Shown: positions 11,620 to 22,277 of the stretch, piece after piece
Layout of the letters: the number at the start of each line of letters is the position of its first letter
How positions within the stretch are numbered: the stretch's first letter is position 1
Source of the DNA: Adineta vaga
Taxonomy: Eukaryota; Rotifera
Direction of reading: 5' to 3'
Assembly (NCBI GenBank): GCA_021613535.1
Contig: CP075493.1
Coordinates: forward strand, 16,740,001 to 16,804,000
Length of the DNA stretch: 64,000 nucleotides
Made by a program: the position numbers and the translations under genes
Notes under the pieces: model-generated
The model's input: only the letters and a program-made list of their open reading frames with translations
The model's database searches: none
Told to the model about the DNA's origin: nothing

Positions 11620-11740
11620 TTATCGAATTATTCGAATTAATGTTTGAGCATCACATTGATCAACTTCAACCATAAAACATTCCTTTGTTTGAGGATTAAT
11701 ACCACCAAACACCCATTGTTGAGCTCCTGGAACAAGTTCA
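11620..11740 (-). pseudogene. Merlin / IS1595-like (ISXO2) transposase fragment
   Basis: About 40 codons ending at a TAA (11620-11622) read GAQQWVFGGINPQTKECFMV, then a VDQCDAQTLIRIIR segment. W-VFGG-(V/I)-(R/P)-TGECF-V followed by R(S/C)A-TL--II is the start of the catalytic domain of ISXO2/Merlin transposases. The 5' side is cut exactly where a TGTGGG hairpin begins at 11743, and the rest of the transposase is missing. Confidence 0.6.
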
Positions 11741-11742
11741 CG

Positions 11743-11801
11743 TTGGGTGTGGGTGAGGGTTTAGCGCATAACCAAATCTGACCCACACCCACCCACCCTC
11801 A
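11743..11801. repeat. TGTGGG hairpin, copy 2, at a fragment junction
   Basis: The arms are TTGGGTGTGGGTGAGGG and CCCACACCCACCCACCCTCAA around an AT-rich loop. It lies exactly between the truncated Merlin-like fragment and the truncated MFS permease fragment. Confidence 0.85.
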
Positions 11802-12088
11802 ATAACAGAAGCATAAGAATTTGCTGATGTTTCTAATGTAACAAGACCACACGCGATAACAAATGTACAAACCATAAAACCACAAAAATAAACAATTTAT
11901 AAAGCTGTTAATTCAAGTTTGGCAATTTTAAGAACATCTTGAAAATGTTTCTTTAAAACATCAAGTAAACCATAGGAGAAACCCCGAAGAAAAAATAATG
12001 AAATTGCCAATGATAAAGGAAAGATCAGTTTTCGATCAGTTAGACAAGGACTACTATGCGTTGTTGTTATTACTGCACCGCCAGCCAT
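11802..12088 (-). pseudogene. Fucose-permease-like MFS transporter fragment
   Basis: The N-terminal 63 residues (MAGGAVITTT..., LAISLFFLRGFSYGLLDVL, KKHFQDVL) match the first helix and following loop of FucP-like sugar/H+ symporters, where FFLWGF-YGLLD-LN-HFQ is characteristic. A stop follows at 11897. Further on, a piece reading GLVTLETSANSYASV matches the GL--LE--AN-Y helix of the same family, so the intervening helices are deleted. The 3' side ends at the hairpin at 11743-11801. A non-functional remnant. Confidence 0.65.
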
Positions 12089-12600
12089 TTTAATTTAATA
12101 ATATGAAGATAAATTGAACATCTTGAAGAGAATATTCTGATACGTTTTGCTGTGTAGTATTTCGTTTACATATCGAGTATTTATAGGTAAATCATTCTCT
12201 ATCTGATTTTGTTTATATTTTCGAGCATAATCGATTTTTCTCTCTTTTTATTAAAGATCAAAAAATTACGAACCATTACCATGTAACTTACAACGATCAA
12301 TTATTCATTAACAAAGAAGTAGATGTTCCGATCGTGATCGATTCATTCATATACAACTGAGTATTTTGGAAAATGTATGATGTACTTGCATGAACGTGAA
12401 AGGCGAGAAATACATATTAATAATTGCATATATATTGAGACATGATAATTGAGAATGTAAGTATACTGGTGACATTTAAAAAACATTCATATCATTCGTT
12501 TCTTTACATAGCTACTGTATAGACGTACATAAATATATTATATTCCTCTTACGCGTCCTTTTGACTTATAGAAGTTGAAACAAAGAAAGATAGGTCAACA
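12089..12600. other. Intergenic, nothing recognised
   Basis: AT-rich spacer without a convincing ORF, RNA gene or repeat. Confidence 0.5.
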
Positions 12601-12607
12601 ATTTGAT

Positions 12608-13008
12608 ATGAACGAAGGAGATGAACTTGCATATGGACAATGGCCAAACCTCGTCTTCAGATATCGAGACGTGGTGATGTTATCATGAATTACAATAATA
12701 AAGATTATGATAGACAAGGTACAGATTTAGTAGGTGTATTACCACTTAATTCAGATATTGATCCAAATACCAATATTATAAACAATAATGGATATAATAA
12801 TACAATTAAAATATCTAATCACGCGTTTAATTATGCATGTGAATATCATTTTACACCATTTCAAATCATATATCCACCAAAAACTAAAGATACCAAGCAA
12901 GGTTCAAAATTAATAAATGAATTGATTAAATCAATAAAAGAAGATTTTATGTTACGAAATCCTTCTTTTAATAAGCCTTTTCTATTTGATTTATGATGGA
13001 TTGATCCT
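12608..13008 (+). pseudogene. Unknown-family ORF fragment, truncated
   Basis: A plus-strand stretch with at least two frames. It starts near ATGAACGAAGGAGATG and continues in another frame to TFQIIYPP-like sequence, KQGSKLINELIKSIKEDF and NKPFLFDL, with a TGA at 12994-12996 followed in frame by WIDPQGE, where a hairpin interrupts at 13009. Asn-rich in the middle. I do not recognise the family. The frame changes and loss of the 3' end suggest a fragment rather than a working gene. Confidence 0.4.
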
Positions 13009-13083
13009 CAAGGAGAGGGTGTGGGTGTGGGTGGGTGAGGTTGTGGGTAAGACTCATTTCTTTCCCTACCCCACATCCTCAAA
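13009..13083. repeat. TGTGGG hairpin, copy 3
   Basis: GGGTGTGGGTGTGGGTGGGTG-type left arm and CCCTACCCCACATCCTC right arm. It terminates the unknown ORF fragment at its 3' side. Confidence 0.75.
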
Positions 13084-13254
13084 TACAACAGTAAACCATG
13101 GGGTCTTTTATTACAGAGGCAAGTTTACAGATATAAAAAAATTCGAACGTATTTCACACAAAAATTTATATTTTTCTTCCTTAGTATAACTTACAGCATG
13201 TATTTAGGAAATGTCACTTCATTTCATTGAATTTACATTCATGAATAAAAACAA

Positions 13255-14861
13255 TTAATTACAATAATATTTAAATATAAACATTTTCTTAACGTTTATA
13301 CATGTATCAGTGAAAAGTGTGTTCGTAGCATTAAACCAACACATTGATGGCGTACCATAGGTAGAACAATATGATATGACAGTTTGAGTTGCATTCATAT
13401 TTGAACAAGCACTTGCACTACAATTACATTGTGAAACATTAAGAACACCATAAAATGCATTTTCAATATTTATTGTTGGTGTTGGTGATGTACATGTAAA
13501 ATTCACAACATCACCTTCAGTTACATTTGTCAAAGTTTGATAAACTATAAAATTAAAATAAAATAAAAACTAGGGTATAATAAATGAACACATACTGACA
13601 GTAGTTGAAGTGCTTGTTGTACTTGACGAAGTAGTTGAAGTACTTGTGCTACTCGACGAACTAGTTGACGAAGTACTAGTCGATGCTGCATAGAAATAAA
13701 TATATGCTTATGCTCGAAAATCTACTATAATTGTTATGTTTCTTTCAGAAGTTGGAATATTCAGTTTAGTTGTAAAATTTTATAATTTATATGTAGTATA
13801 GGAAAACACAAACATCAGACATCGATCTGTTCTAAATGTAACACTTCTCTCCTAAACAAAATTTACGGAATAATAGGAATTCCAAAATCAGCATTATTAG
13901 ACTAATGACAAATCACTAACCTAGGGCATGTATGACTTTGTTAATCAAGCACAAAGTTTGCGACTTTTCTCAATAAGATACGAATTTTTTTTTTATTTTT
14001 GGCAAATATATAAGAATACCTCAAAACATGGTGGAACGTCTCACACAATTTTGAAAAATCATAGGGAGTTTTAGAAAGTATTCGTAACGCTTTTAAAGAA
14101 TTAAAAAGTTGTTTCGAAAAGTGAAATAAGGTAGTACTCTCTTAATATATTCTAAGATACATTCCTTTAATTCTCATCTCAAACCAACATTTGTCCAGGC
14201 TTTAGATCCAGCAATAATAATATCAGATAATGCGATTCCAATTGGATTTGGGTCGATATAGGTAGTTGTCTAAGTATCGGTTTAAACCGAACCGCGTCCA
14301 TCTCTGTATGTTATCCTGCTTTTTACTGGTCATATCTAGGAAAATCAATTCTTACTTGTCGTTGTTGTTGACAATGTTGTATTATTAGCAGTTGTTTTTC
14401 CTATAAAAAGAAAATTATGATGAGATAAATTACAATTTATTGTCTTTCTATCTTTGACAGAATCAATTCACAAGTTGATTTAATATAAAAAAAAACCATT
14501 CTATGATCCATGACGAGTCAAAGACATGCGCAGAATTTCAACTGTTACTTTACATTCAAGGTATCTGCATAATTACAACGTAGGTATTTTATCTAGTTTA
14601 GTAATAACCTGTTAGAATAATAGCTAAAGGTGCTGATAATGCAACAAGAATAAGTAAAGTCGATAATAAGCCTATTAAAGCCAACATTTCAGGACCACAT
14701 GTACAACAAGAAGATGAAGCTGTAGTAGCAGCACGTCGTCTTTTCCTTTTTCTACAATATTCAATCATTCTTTTGTTAAATACTATAGATCTCACTTACT
14801 GTTCTGATTCAATTTGTCTTAATCGTTCAATATTAACATAATATGGAATATATTGTGACAT
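13255..14861 (-). CDS. Membrane-tethered SUEL-type lectin-like protein with Ser/Thr stalk
   Basis: Five exons (14861-14800, 14751-14609, 14400-14356, 13685-13596, 13544-13255) give 209 aa in one frame. The N-terminus is cytoplasmic and basic (KRKRRR at 22-27) with a CCTC cluster. A TM helix lies at about 43-67 (type II), followed by an almost pure Ser/Thr stalk likely to be O-glycosylated (about 70-116). The C-terminal 90 residues have the cysteine layout of a galactose-binding (SUEL-like) lectin: INIENAFYGV near the start, several Cys, SMCWFNATNTLFTDTC near the end and a final YYCN. A secreted gene with the same lectin domain lies at 61166-61899. Ligand unknown. Intron 3 (13686-14355) is about 670 bp, far longer than the others. 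Confidence 0.7.
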
Positions 14862-16090
14862 TATTCTCTATTCAATAGATTATACAGAAATGAACTGATA
14901 GTTTCTTTCATGCACACTGTATTTCAATCATTAAAAATGTTTTTTTCTTACCTATACAGTATGCACACCCTTTCGTATTATTATTATTAATCCCATGCAT
15001 TTAACGGAAAATAAAGATAATATTTATCATTTAGAAAAAAATACTTGAAGTTTGAAATAACAAACGAAAGTATAGTAGCTTTATTAAACAAAATAACATT
15101 TTGCCCATCTGTCTGTATAAAACTATGGGCCAAAAATAAAAATAAATGTACTCAATAAATATATGATAGAACTACCAGTAAAAATTCTTTGTAATATTCA
15201 AAATCTCTAATATGTTCTAATGAAAAAACCCTTGATATACTGTAAGTAGAGTTTGCTGTGTATTATTTTTTCTACATTTTTTGTATATTTAAAAACAATA
15301 ATGGAAATAAAACTGTAAGCAAAACGGAACTTATTTAATAAATCAAAATATCAGATTGGTAAAATACAAATAATACGTAGAAATGAACTATTTAGACTTT
15401 ATAATTATATAAATTCATTTACAATATATAAATTCGTATTTCTGATTTTATTTCATTGTCTTTATGGTGAATTGTCGTAAGTGAAAGGTAATTATAACAA
15501 AAGTATAAAAAAAACAAAAACAACAAAGAACACGCATAGGTTTTTTTCTTTTCTGTTCACTAACACATTTGATTAATGTTTGTTAAAATCGAACCGTACG
15601 TGGTGCTTTTAGTTTTAATGCATTAGTATACATTTGAAAGCGTTATTTATGTAAAAGGACATTATTGTTTATGTATGTACTATGCAAATGAAATGGAAAA
15701 AGTACAAAAGATCATGGTTCATTGTCTACTCTTTCAAAGTGTAATATAGAAAAAAAGAAAAAGAGTAGAAAGTTCTTTTTTTTTACGAACGATGAAATCT
15801 TTTCAAAGACTGTACTCAATTCAAAGATAATTTTGAATTCAATTAATTAAAAAGTGAGATTTTTTGTTGTTATTTTATTGACTAGTTTCTGTCAAGTTAC
15901 TACTTGACGTCATCAGAAAAAACATCACACAACTTAGTTACCAAAAATTATTGATACAAGAGAAAATAAAGGGGAGGAGTTCGTCGCGGGTTGCAAGGAC
16001 CTGCAAATGTTCATTTGATTGTTGCTCACTATTAATTGACCGCCATTGTTGTCTTTTGTAATCACCCATTGTATTTTCCGCTTTTGTTGT
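14862..16090. other. Intergenic, no gene seen
   Basis: AT-rich spacer upstream of the tethered lectin gene. Short ORFs only, no domain. Confidence 0.5.
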
Positions 16091-16094
16091 TTCC

Positions 16095-16670
16095 AGAGAG
16101 TTCGCCAACAAATTCTGCATAAACCAACTATTACAGTATATCAACGTGCCTCAAGATTAACTAGAATCCAAAATACTCCACATGACCATTCTTCTCCCAA
16201 TATTGTATTTAAAACAAAAACATCAAAAAATTCAAAATGAGATGGTAAACTCGTCATCCATTATACTCATGAACAACATCAGGCCTCGTATAAACAAGCC
16301 ATGCACCAACTCTGGAATGACGCATTTCGTCAGACACCAATTATTCATACATAATTGATCATTGGCTATCGCAATCATTCCAGCATAAATCAGTAACTTG
16401 TCCATTTCGATACAACCAAACGGCACGAAAATAAAACAACAAAAAAGAAACAAACTGATCGAAAACACTTCTCACAAACTTGAAAAACGTTTTTGCATGA
16501 AACTATCGAAAATTTGTTACAAAAGACCTCCTAATCTAACATTCAAATGCACTTATAAAATAATAAATAAATCAAAACAAAGTCTAATGTTTTCCATTAT
16601 AAAATCACCTGAAATTGTTTTCCCCAGACATTCCTTATCATTATTATAGTTTATCTGTGATTTTCTAATC
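16095..16670 (+). pseudogene. Possible retroelement ORF remnant
   Basis: A plus-strand series of open pieces, interrupted by stops, that reads RQQILHKPTITVYQRASRL, then (after an in-frame TGA) GKLVIHYTHEQHQASYKQAM, HQLWNDAFRQTP and LIIGYRNHSS. The order and the YTHE...LIIG.RN pattern remind me of a segment found in rotifer reverse-transcriptase ORFs, but I cannot verify this. At least three stops in about 190 codons show that it is inactive. Confidence 0.3.
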
Positions 16671-16679
16671 ATTTGAGTA

Positions 16680-17471
16680 GTCTTAGGATATAAACCACCT
16701 GATGAGTCATTTTGACAAGGACGAAATCGCGACCGTAGTATGCTTTACTCACGCGCACCCTCAACTAAATTCGATAAGTTTTCGAAAAGAATATCTCGAC
16801 AAAGATCTACATGAGCTTGGAACTATTTGGAAGTGTCAATTAGAAAGTATTTCAGAGTCATAAACATATGTAAACATGTCGTTAGATTTACTCTTTGAAG
16901 TACAAATAACATTTTGGATCTTTCTGTATGCATAGTAGACGAAATCTTTTATTTACATATGAATAATCGAATATTCCAGTATGAACAAAAATATTCTTGT
17001 GAGTTAGTGTTGGATTCCATTCTGTATCGCAAAACTGATATTATAGACGCTTACGTAAGAAGTGAGATAAATAAAAGTTATTCATGTGTCATAATGTATG
17101 AAGAATAAATTTCAAAACAAATGCCCACAGTATGACTCACAAGAATATTCAGTTATTTTTCTAGACTAAATTAAAACGTTTTACAACCAATATAACTGAC
17201 TACGAAAAAAATAGAAGTTTCTAATGAGTAATATTTTGAATATTTTACAGGAAAGATATTACGAAAATAAGAAACACGCCAACAGCAGATGTAGGATGAA
17301 ATATTTCTTCCTACTTACACTTCCGCATAAGATCATATATAAGGATTTGCATAAATTAACTTTCGTTACTTATATCAGCTACAAAGTTTATATTATTTGT
17401 TTTATAAAAAGATTCAAGCAGGTAATGTAGAACGTATACGCATATTATATTTCATGCGCTTTATTTTCTAG
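16680..17471. other. Intergenic, nothing recognised
   Basis: Short ORFs at 16914-17108 and 17224-17430 show no signal peptide or domain. A single CACCCTCAAC arm near 16751 may be half of a hairpin. Confidence 0.4.
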
Positions 17472-17747
17472 ATGGCAAACTGGTTGCATATTTGTTCAAT
17501 TATGGTTACATTAGTAATCATTCTATATAAAATGAATATTATTGAAGGTATATCGTTGAATTCAACAAGAAACGATGTTGATGTGTTCAACGATACAAAA
17601 ACAATATTCAATCATACAATGAAAGAACAGTCAATACGAGCGAACGACAATGATTCTCCTTCAGTGGGTATTTATATTGGTGGAGGTGTAGGCGGAGGCA
17701 TTGGATTTCTCATTCTTATCTGCATCGTATGGTGCTGCTGTTGCTGA
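17472..17747 (+). CDS. Small type I membrane protein, Gly-rich TM, CCCC tail
   Basis: A single-exon 91-aa protein. An N-terminal hydrophobic signal (WLHICSIMVTLVIILYKM) is followed by a short ectodomain with several N-x-T/S sequons, then a glycine-rich TM helix (VGIYIGGGVGGGIGFLILI) ending VWCCCC. The same plan occurs at 63228-63648 (signal, sequons, SVGAIIGIVIGTMAGF helix, Cys-rich tail), suggesting a family. GxxxG-like spacing could allow helix pairing and the cytoplasmic cysteines could be palmitoylated; both are inference. Confidence 0.6.
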   Translation: MANWLHICSIMVTLVIILYKMNIIEGISLNSTRNDVDVFNDTKTIFNHTMKEQSIRANDNDSPSVGIYIGGGVGGGIGFLILICIVWCCCC

Positions 17748-17925
17748 AAAGAAAGAACTATCATCATTCTCGAAGAACAATTTTTTGATTCACTCGTTTG
17801 ATTTTATGGTTTTTTTAAGAAAATAAAAGCTTTAAGATCGGATATAAAAAGTTGTATTATTCTTCTCAATATGTCGAAAAAGAAAATAAACTTCAATAGT
17901 TACCGATTTTGCCATTTGTTGATAT

Positions 17926-17996
17926 ATCTTGAGGGTGTGGGTGTGGGTTAAGAGTATAGCCTAATCTATACTCACACCTACACCCATATTCTCAAC
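17926..17996. repeat. TGTGGG hairpin, copy 4
   Basis: TTGAGGGTGTGGGTGTGGG arm, loop TTAAGAGTATAGCC, and a CTCACACCTACACCC arm ending in CTCAA. One of the clearest copies for the conserved loop; it lies about 180 bp after the small membrane protein gene. Confidence 0.85.
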
Positions 17997-19818
17997 ATGC
18001 GTTGATATCTGAAACGTCAGTAATTTTTGGTATAGAATCAAAAATTCATTGAATAAAATTTACAGAAAAAGCTTTTAACACTTGAAACTTCCTACGGATC
18101 ACATCGATCGAATAGATTTATTTTTTCACGTTGGTAGAATCTACGGAGTTTCGATGGAAAGTCGTAGATAATCCAATACAAACTTACCTGTAATATTGTT
18201 TTTTTCCTCGGACAGATAATACTAAAACAATTGCCTGGATGTAATCGAAGACACGATACACGATTCAAGCAAAGATTATGTATCTGACTGAAAATGACAG
18301 AATATTCTCCAAAATTCTTGTAGTAGTTACAACTTGATTGATAGTCACTGTATAATTTATTACACCCAAATAAACCACTCACTTCACTCAGCCGACCATC
18401 AAGATGATGCCGTTAAACATAAAAGAATATCTCTTATCTTGCTTTACGACCATATATGATTTCATCTATTTTTTGTAAAACAAGTAGACAAATAGCAAAA
18501 AAGGTTGACTGCTAGAATTCACAGCACACATTATTAAGCAAGAGTTATAGCGGTAGAATTGAAAAATATTCTGTGAGGGTGAGCCTCAGTTCTGAAGTTC
18601 TGTAACGTTAAATCGAGAAGAAAACAGTAGAGGCACACACTAAAAAAATGAAGAATCATAAACTCTTTCCTTTTTGTGCACATGAAATCTCTTTAGTTTG
18701 GATTTTGACGCTTGTCAGTGCCTCACCAGCTGTCCGTTTAATCATAGAAATAAGGATAACTATTGAATCATTCGAGTCTACCTTGATAAAATCATATGTT
18801 GAGAACGGTAAATTTTCGGGAAAAGCCCTTTTTAATGGAACTCCTCTTTCCCGGTTTTCTCAATAACGGCTGAGTAGAAATAGAGGAAACTTTAGAGCAA
18901 CCACATCTCGATGTGTGGAGTAAAAGTTGTCCTAGACGCAAAGTATCCAGATGCCTCTTTCTGGAGAATTTTTTGAAGTCCAATGGTCAAAAGCCACCTA
19001 AAGTTTTCCCCCATTTCTCCTCCATGGATCGCCCGACCGCGCTAAAAAATTTTTTCGTAAGTACTAGACTCCAACTGGGATCGGTGTTGTTTTTGAAAAC
19101 ATTGAATTTATCGGAAAAGGTAAACAAAACAACGGAAAAGATTTCTGGAAATCGTATTTTTTGCAGGATGTAAAATTTCCAAAGCCTGTCGAATCTTTCA
19201 CAGACAAGATTTCACGAAAAAAATTAAAAACACCCAACCCAGATAGCCTGAAGTTCGCCCAAAAAGCTTTTCAACTCAATTGGCCCAACCGTTTAAGAGA
19301 AGAAGAGGGAAAAAACAGTTTTCGGCATCCTACACGGTTACGTGCTGTCTTCTCGTTTCCATATAATCTTCGCAAGATAAGCTTTTTCGTGGGTTATAGA
19401 AAACCTGATCCAGTCCTAAGTTTTACAGCATGAATGTAGTACATCAAGGTACACCTTCAGAAACAAAAAACCAAAAAATGATCATTGTGTCCTGAAAGAG
19501 ATGGAATTTCCTCAATAACTGATGCTTATCTCAGACAACTGCTATTTGCGATAATCCAGCACGGGAACAATTTCATTCTATAAAAATCGGCAACAACATT
19601 TGACAGAGCGACCCATTCGAAAGAAGAATCTGAAATGTATCAAGAACACTGTATTGAGAGTAGCATAAGAACTACCTATCAAGGCTGAAGAAAAAATATT
19701 AATCTAGAAGAAAATAGACCATCAACTAAATTGTTTGATCCATATGCACGAAGTATTTTTTTAACAATAGGGAGAAGGTAGCAGAACTATTAGCTTAGAA
19801 TACTCTGGATTATACATA
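17997..19818. other. Gene-poor stretch
   Basis: No complete gene. A minus-strand open stretch at 18190-18382, rich in Cys (SGLFGCNKL, LRLHPGNCFSIICP), ends at a good GTAAGT donor but has no partner exon that I can find. Between about 18780 and 19430 the base composition is less AT-rich, with many short ORFs on both strands, consistent with an unidentified repeat. Confidence 0.4.
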
Positions 19819-20207
19819 GAGCAACCAAAAAGTTCTTGCAACTTTATTTGTTTTACCTAACAAATACGACCTTTCGCGGATCTTTTTTTATCAGATGTTC
19901 GACGTAGTGCCCCTGTTTCTTCGTGGAAAGTTCCAGCGTCTCTGTCCACTTCTGGAACGCTTCCTATACTGATGAGTTGAAGTTGATACCAAACTCGCAC
20001 ATACAGCATAGTAAAACACCAAAGGAATCTTTCATCTAATCGAAAAGACAAAAATCACATAAGATGAGGTCGAGAGAATAAGAGAGCAATGATGAACAAG
20101 TTCCATCTTCTCGTGTGGTACGTCAAACATCTGATATAGAAAGGTTCACGTAAGGTCGTGTTTGTTGAGGAAAACAAATGGAGTTGCAAGAACTTTTTCG
20201 ACTGCCC
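19819..20207 (-). mobile_element. 389-bp mariner deletion derivative
   Basis: The ends are imperfect inverted repeats: left GAGCAACCAAAAAGTTCTTG, right (reverse complement) GGGCAGTCGAAAAAGTTCTT. The similarity continues about 45 bp inwards and a TA dinucleotide lies on each side (19817-19818, 20208-20209), the mariner target duplication. Inside, the minus strand reads EAFQKWTETLELSTKKQGHY, matching the transposase C-terminus of Tc1/mariner elements. Most of the transposase gene is deleted, so this is non-autonomous. The core AAGTTCTTGC also occurs in the ends of the larger mariner at 41688-42875. Confidence 0.8.
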
Positions 20208-20425
20208 TATGCATACAGATGGAATTCATAGATATGTAAGCACACATTTCAGTTCATGAAATATTGCAGTTTCGTTACTTTTGCAAAGCATTGAAGACGG
20301 TCTAGATGCTCGAGAATGAAATTAAACGTTTTATTCTGTGCTTGCACTCAAATATATGAAAAATTATTCGTTTTCGAAAACCTGTTCCTACATAGGATAT
20401 TTTATCATTAGTCTTATTGCAGATT

Positions 20426-21628
20426 ATGGATGCAAGTGAGTTTTTCTATGCTTGCTCAAATGGTGATGTAGCTATTGTACAATGGTTACTACCAACATTT
20501 TCGCTTGCGGAGATCGATCACCTCGAACCAAATGGAACTACGGCGTTACATGCTGCTTGTGCAAATGGACATACGGAAATTGTTCGTCTCTTGCTTGAGA
20601 AAGGAGCTGCTCGTCATTTAAAAGATGTCTTCAACTCTACTGCAAATGAAGTAGCGACAATTCCAGAAATTAAACAGCTTTTTAAGCGTCCGTTGAAAAA
20701 GGCACAATCTCGCTTTATGAGCCGTGATGTTCGTACAGAGTGGACACTTCGAAAGTGGGGTGATGCTGTTGTTCATCATTATACACTTTGTCCTATAGGT
20801 GACATGCTGACAATCGCCAATGTAGCATTCAAAATTGTCAATACTGAAGATCTCGGTGACAGTGTAGGAATGAAACGAATAACAGGGTGGATACAGCAAG
20901 TCAGAGAAAATAATGATTCGACCTATTTTTTGCGTGCCCACACGTCATCGACGGTATTTTACGAAAGGCTGAATTTGAAACTAGCACAGCATGCTGATAA
21001 TCAGCTGAATCCAGCTAATTTGCCATGGTATCTCGCATTGCCGAAGCACCTATACCATCAAAACACGCTAAGTCAGTATCGTTATCTTGGTAACACCTAT
21101 AGAGGTATGATCTTGACTCAATATGACTTCGATCAATATCAAGTGGGAGAAACCATCGTAAACAAAGCATTTCTATCAACCTCAACGTCTCGGGATGTAA
21201 CCGAATTTTTCGCATTAAGCGGTGCAGATTCTAGTCAGATAGTTACTATCTGCTTATACCGAATTAAAGACGAAAGTATTGCGCTGGATCTATCAACGCT
21301 TTCTGAATTTCCTGGCGAGCAAGAAGTGCTTATTCTCCCAGGATTCTATTTCAAAGTCACGACTATTACTGCTAAAGATCGCTACACCGAAATCGAATTA
21401 GAGCAACAACCCATCGATGATTGTACTGGACGCCGTTTGTGTGACTTATGCGGAAAAACAGGAACTATATCAGTCTCTTTCATCAACGAACAAGAAAATA
21501 TTGGTGTCGATAAAGGAGAAGCCAGAAATGAAGGTGCGATCACATACGAATGCCAGTCTAGTTTAACTGTGCGACAACATGCAAAGTTCAAAAATGATTT
21601 GAATAGAACTTACGATCCAACTTCATAG
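20426..21628 (+). CDS. Ankyrin-repeat ADP-ribosyltransferase
   Basis: A single exon of 400 aa from ATG at 20426. An acceptor-like TTGCAG lies just upstream, so a 5' UTR intron or extra exon is possible. Residues about 5-75 form two ankyrin repeats (GDVAIVQWLL; GTTALHAACANGHTEIVRLL). The ART domain spans about 100-330, with R226 in TYRGM, S251 in AFLSTSTS and E298/E300 in FPGEQEVLILP, so all R-S-E residues are present. A CDLCGKTG Cys motif lies near 340. There is no signal peptide or TM helix, so it is probably cytosolic, with the ankyrin repeats as targeting module. The coding sequence is less AT-rich than the ART-TPR and ART-NHL genes. The stop codon abuts a degenerate hairpin. Likely mono-ADP-ribosylation of an unknown target. 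Confidence 0.85.
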   Translation: MDASEFFYACSNGDVAIVQWLLPTFSLAEIDHLEPNGTTALHAACANGHTEIVRLLLEKGAARHLKDVFNSTANEVATIPEIKQLFKRPLKKAQSRFMSRDVRTEWTLRKWGDAVVHHYTLCPIGDMLTIANVAFKIVNTEDLGDSVGMKRITGWIQQVRENNDSTYFLRAHTSSTVFYERLNLKLAQHADNQLNPANLPWYLALPKHLYHQNTLSQYRYLGNTYRGMILTQYDFDQYQVGETIVNKAFLSTSTSRDVTEFFALSGADSSQIVTICLYRIKDESIALDLSTLSEFPGEQEVLILPGFYFKVTTITAKDRYTEIELEQQPIDDCTGRRLCDLCGKTGTISVSFINEQENIGVDKGEARNEGAITYECQSSLTVRQHAKFKNDLNRTYDPTS

Positions 21629-21683
21629 TTGGGTGAGGATCGATAAGGGTGGGTAAGAATAAGACTTAAACCCACAGCCTCGA
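21629..21683. repeat. TGTGGG hairpin, copy 5 (degenerate)
   Basis: TTGGGTGAGG and AAGGGTGGGT on the left, AAACCCACAGCCTCG on the right. Diverged, and directly adjacent to the ankyrin-ART stop codon. Confidence 0.55.
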
Positions 21684-22277
21684 TTTCAGAGTTACGTCTA
21701 AAACAAGATCAATCCAAAGTTTTTCTTCGGTCCATTAATTACAATTTATTCACTGACGTCAATCCTTTACATTTCATTTCAACAAAAAAACACCCTCTTT
21801 AAGGAACATACCAGGCTTGCCAAATCGAAATTTTAGAAATCAGGGATTTTTGAGAAAAAATCAGGAGTTTATCAGGAGAAATTTTCTTCTAAATCAGGAG
21901 AAAAATCAGGAAGCTTTTTTGGATATTCAAGAGTGTTTATATAATTTTTACGATACTGCTTACACTCATCTGAAGACTCGCTTTAACATAATAAAATCAC
22001 TAACACGGAAATAAATTTTTGTATTTATTTCTCAATAGTTAAATAGCGCGCAATAAATGTATATTGGGAGTAAACAATGACAATATTTTACAATAATATT
22101 AATGTCGGTTTATTACACTTTAACACTGAATAATAAGAAGCAGAACGACAATATAGACTAACAACACTAAAAAAGTAACTTTCTTCAATATATTGATGAA
22201 ACTAAATAGATGACGAATAGTAAAAGATTAAAATTCGCATGAACAACCAATAGTGATGGCAGAGAATCATAGGTCGT
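21684..22277. other. Spacer with short imperfect repeats
   Basis: Between about 21830 and 21915 the motif ATCAGGAG(A) recurs several times. The remainder is AT-rich spacer 3' of the GPCR pseudogene. Confidence 0.45.

Noticed and set aside
16232-16468. A minus-strand ORF with a hydrophobic N-terminus that might be a secreted protein
   Set aside because: It lies antisense to the retroelement-like remnant on the plus strand and has no further support.
18092-18382. A 96-aa Cys-containing minus-strand ORF with a good splice donor
   Set aside because: No partner exon, signal peptide or domain could be found; noted only as a possible exon remnant.
20417-20425. A TTG start nine bases before the ankyrin-ART ATG
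   Set aside because: TTG is not a credible eukaryotic start and overlaps an acceptor-like TTGCAG; the ATG at 20426 was used.
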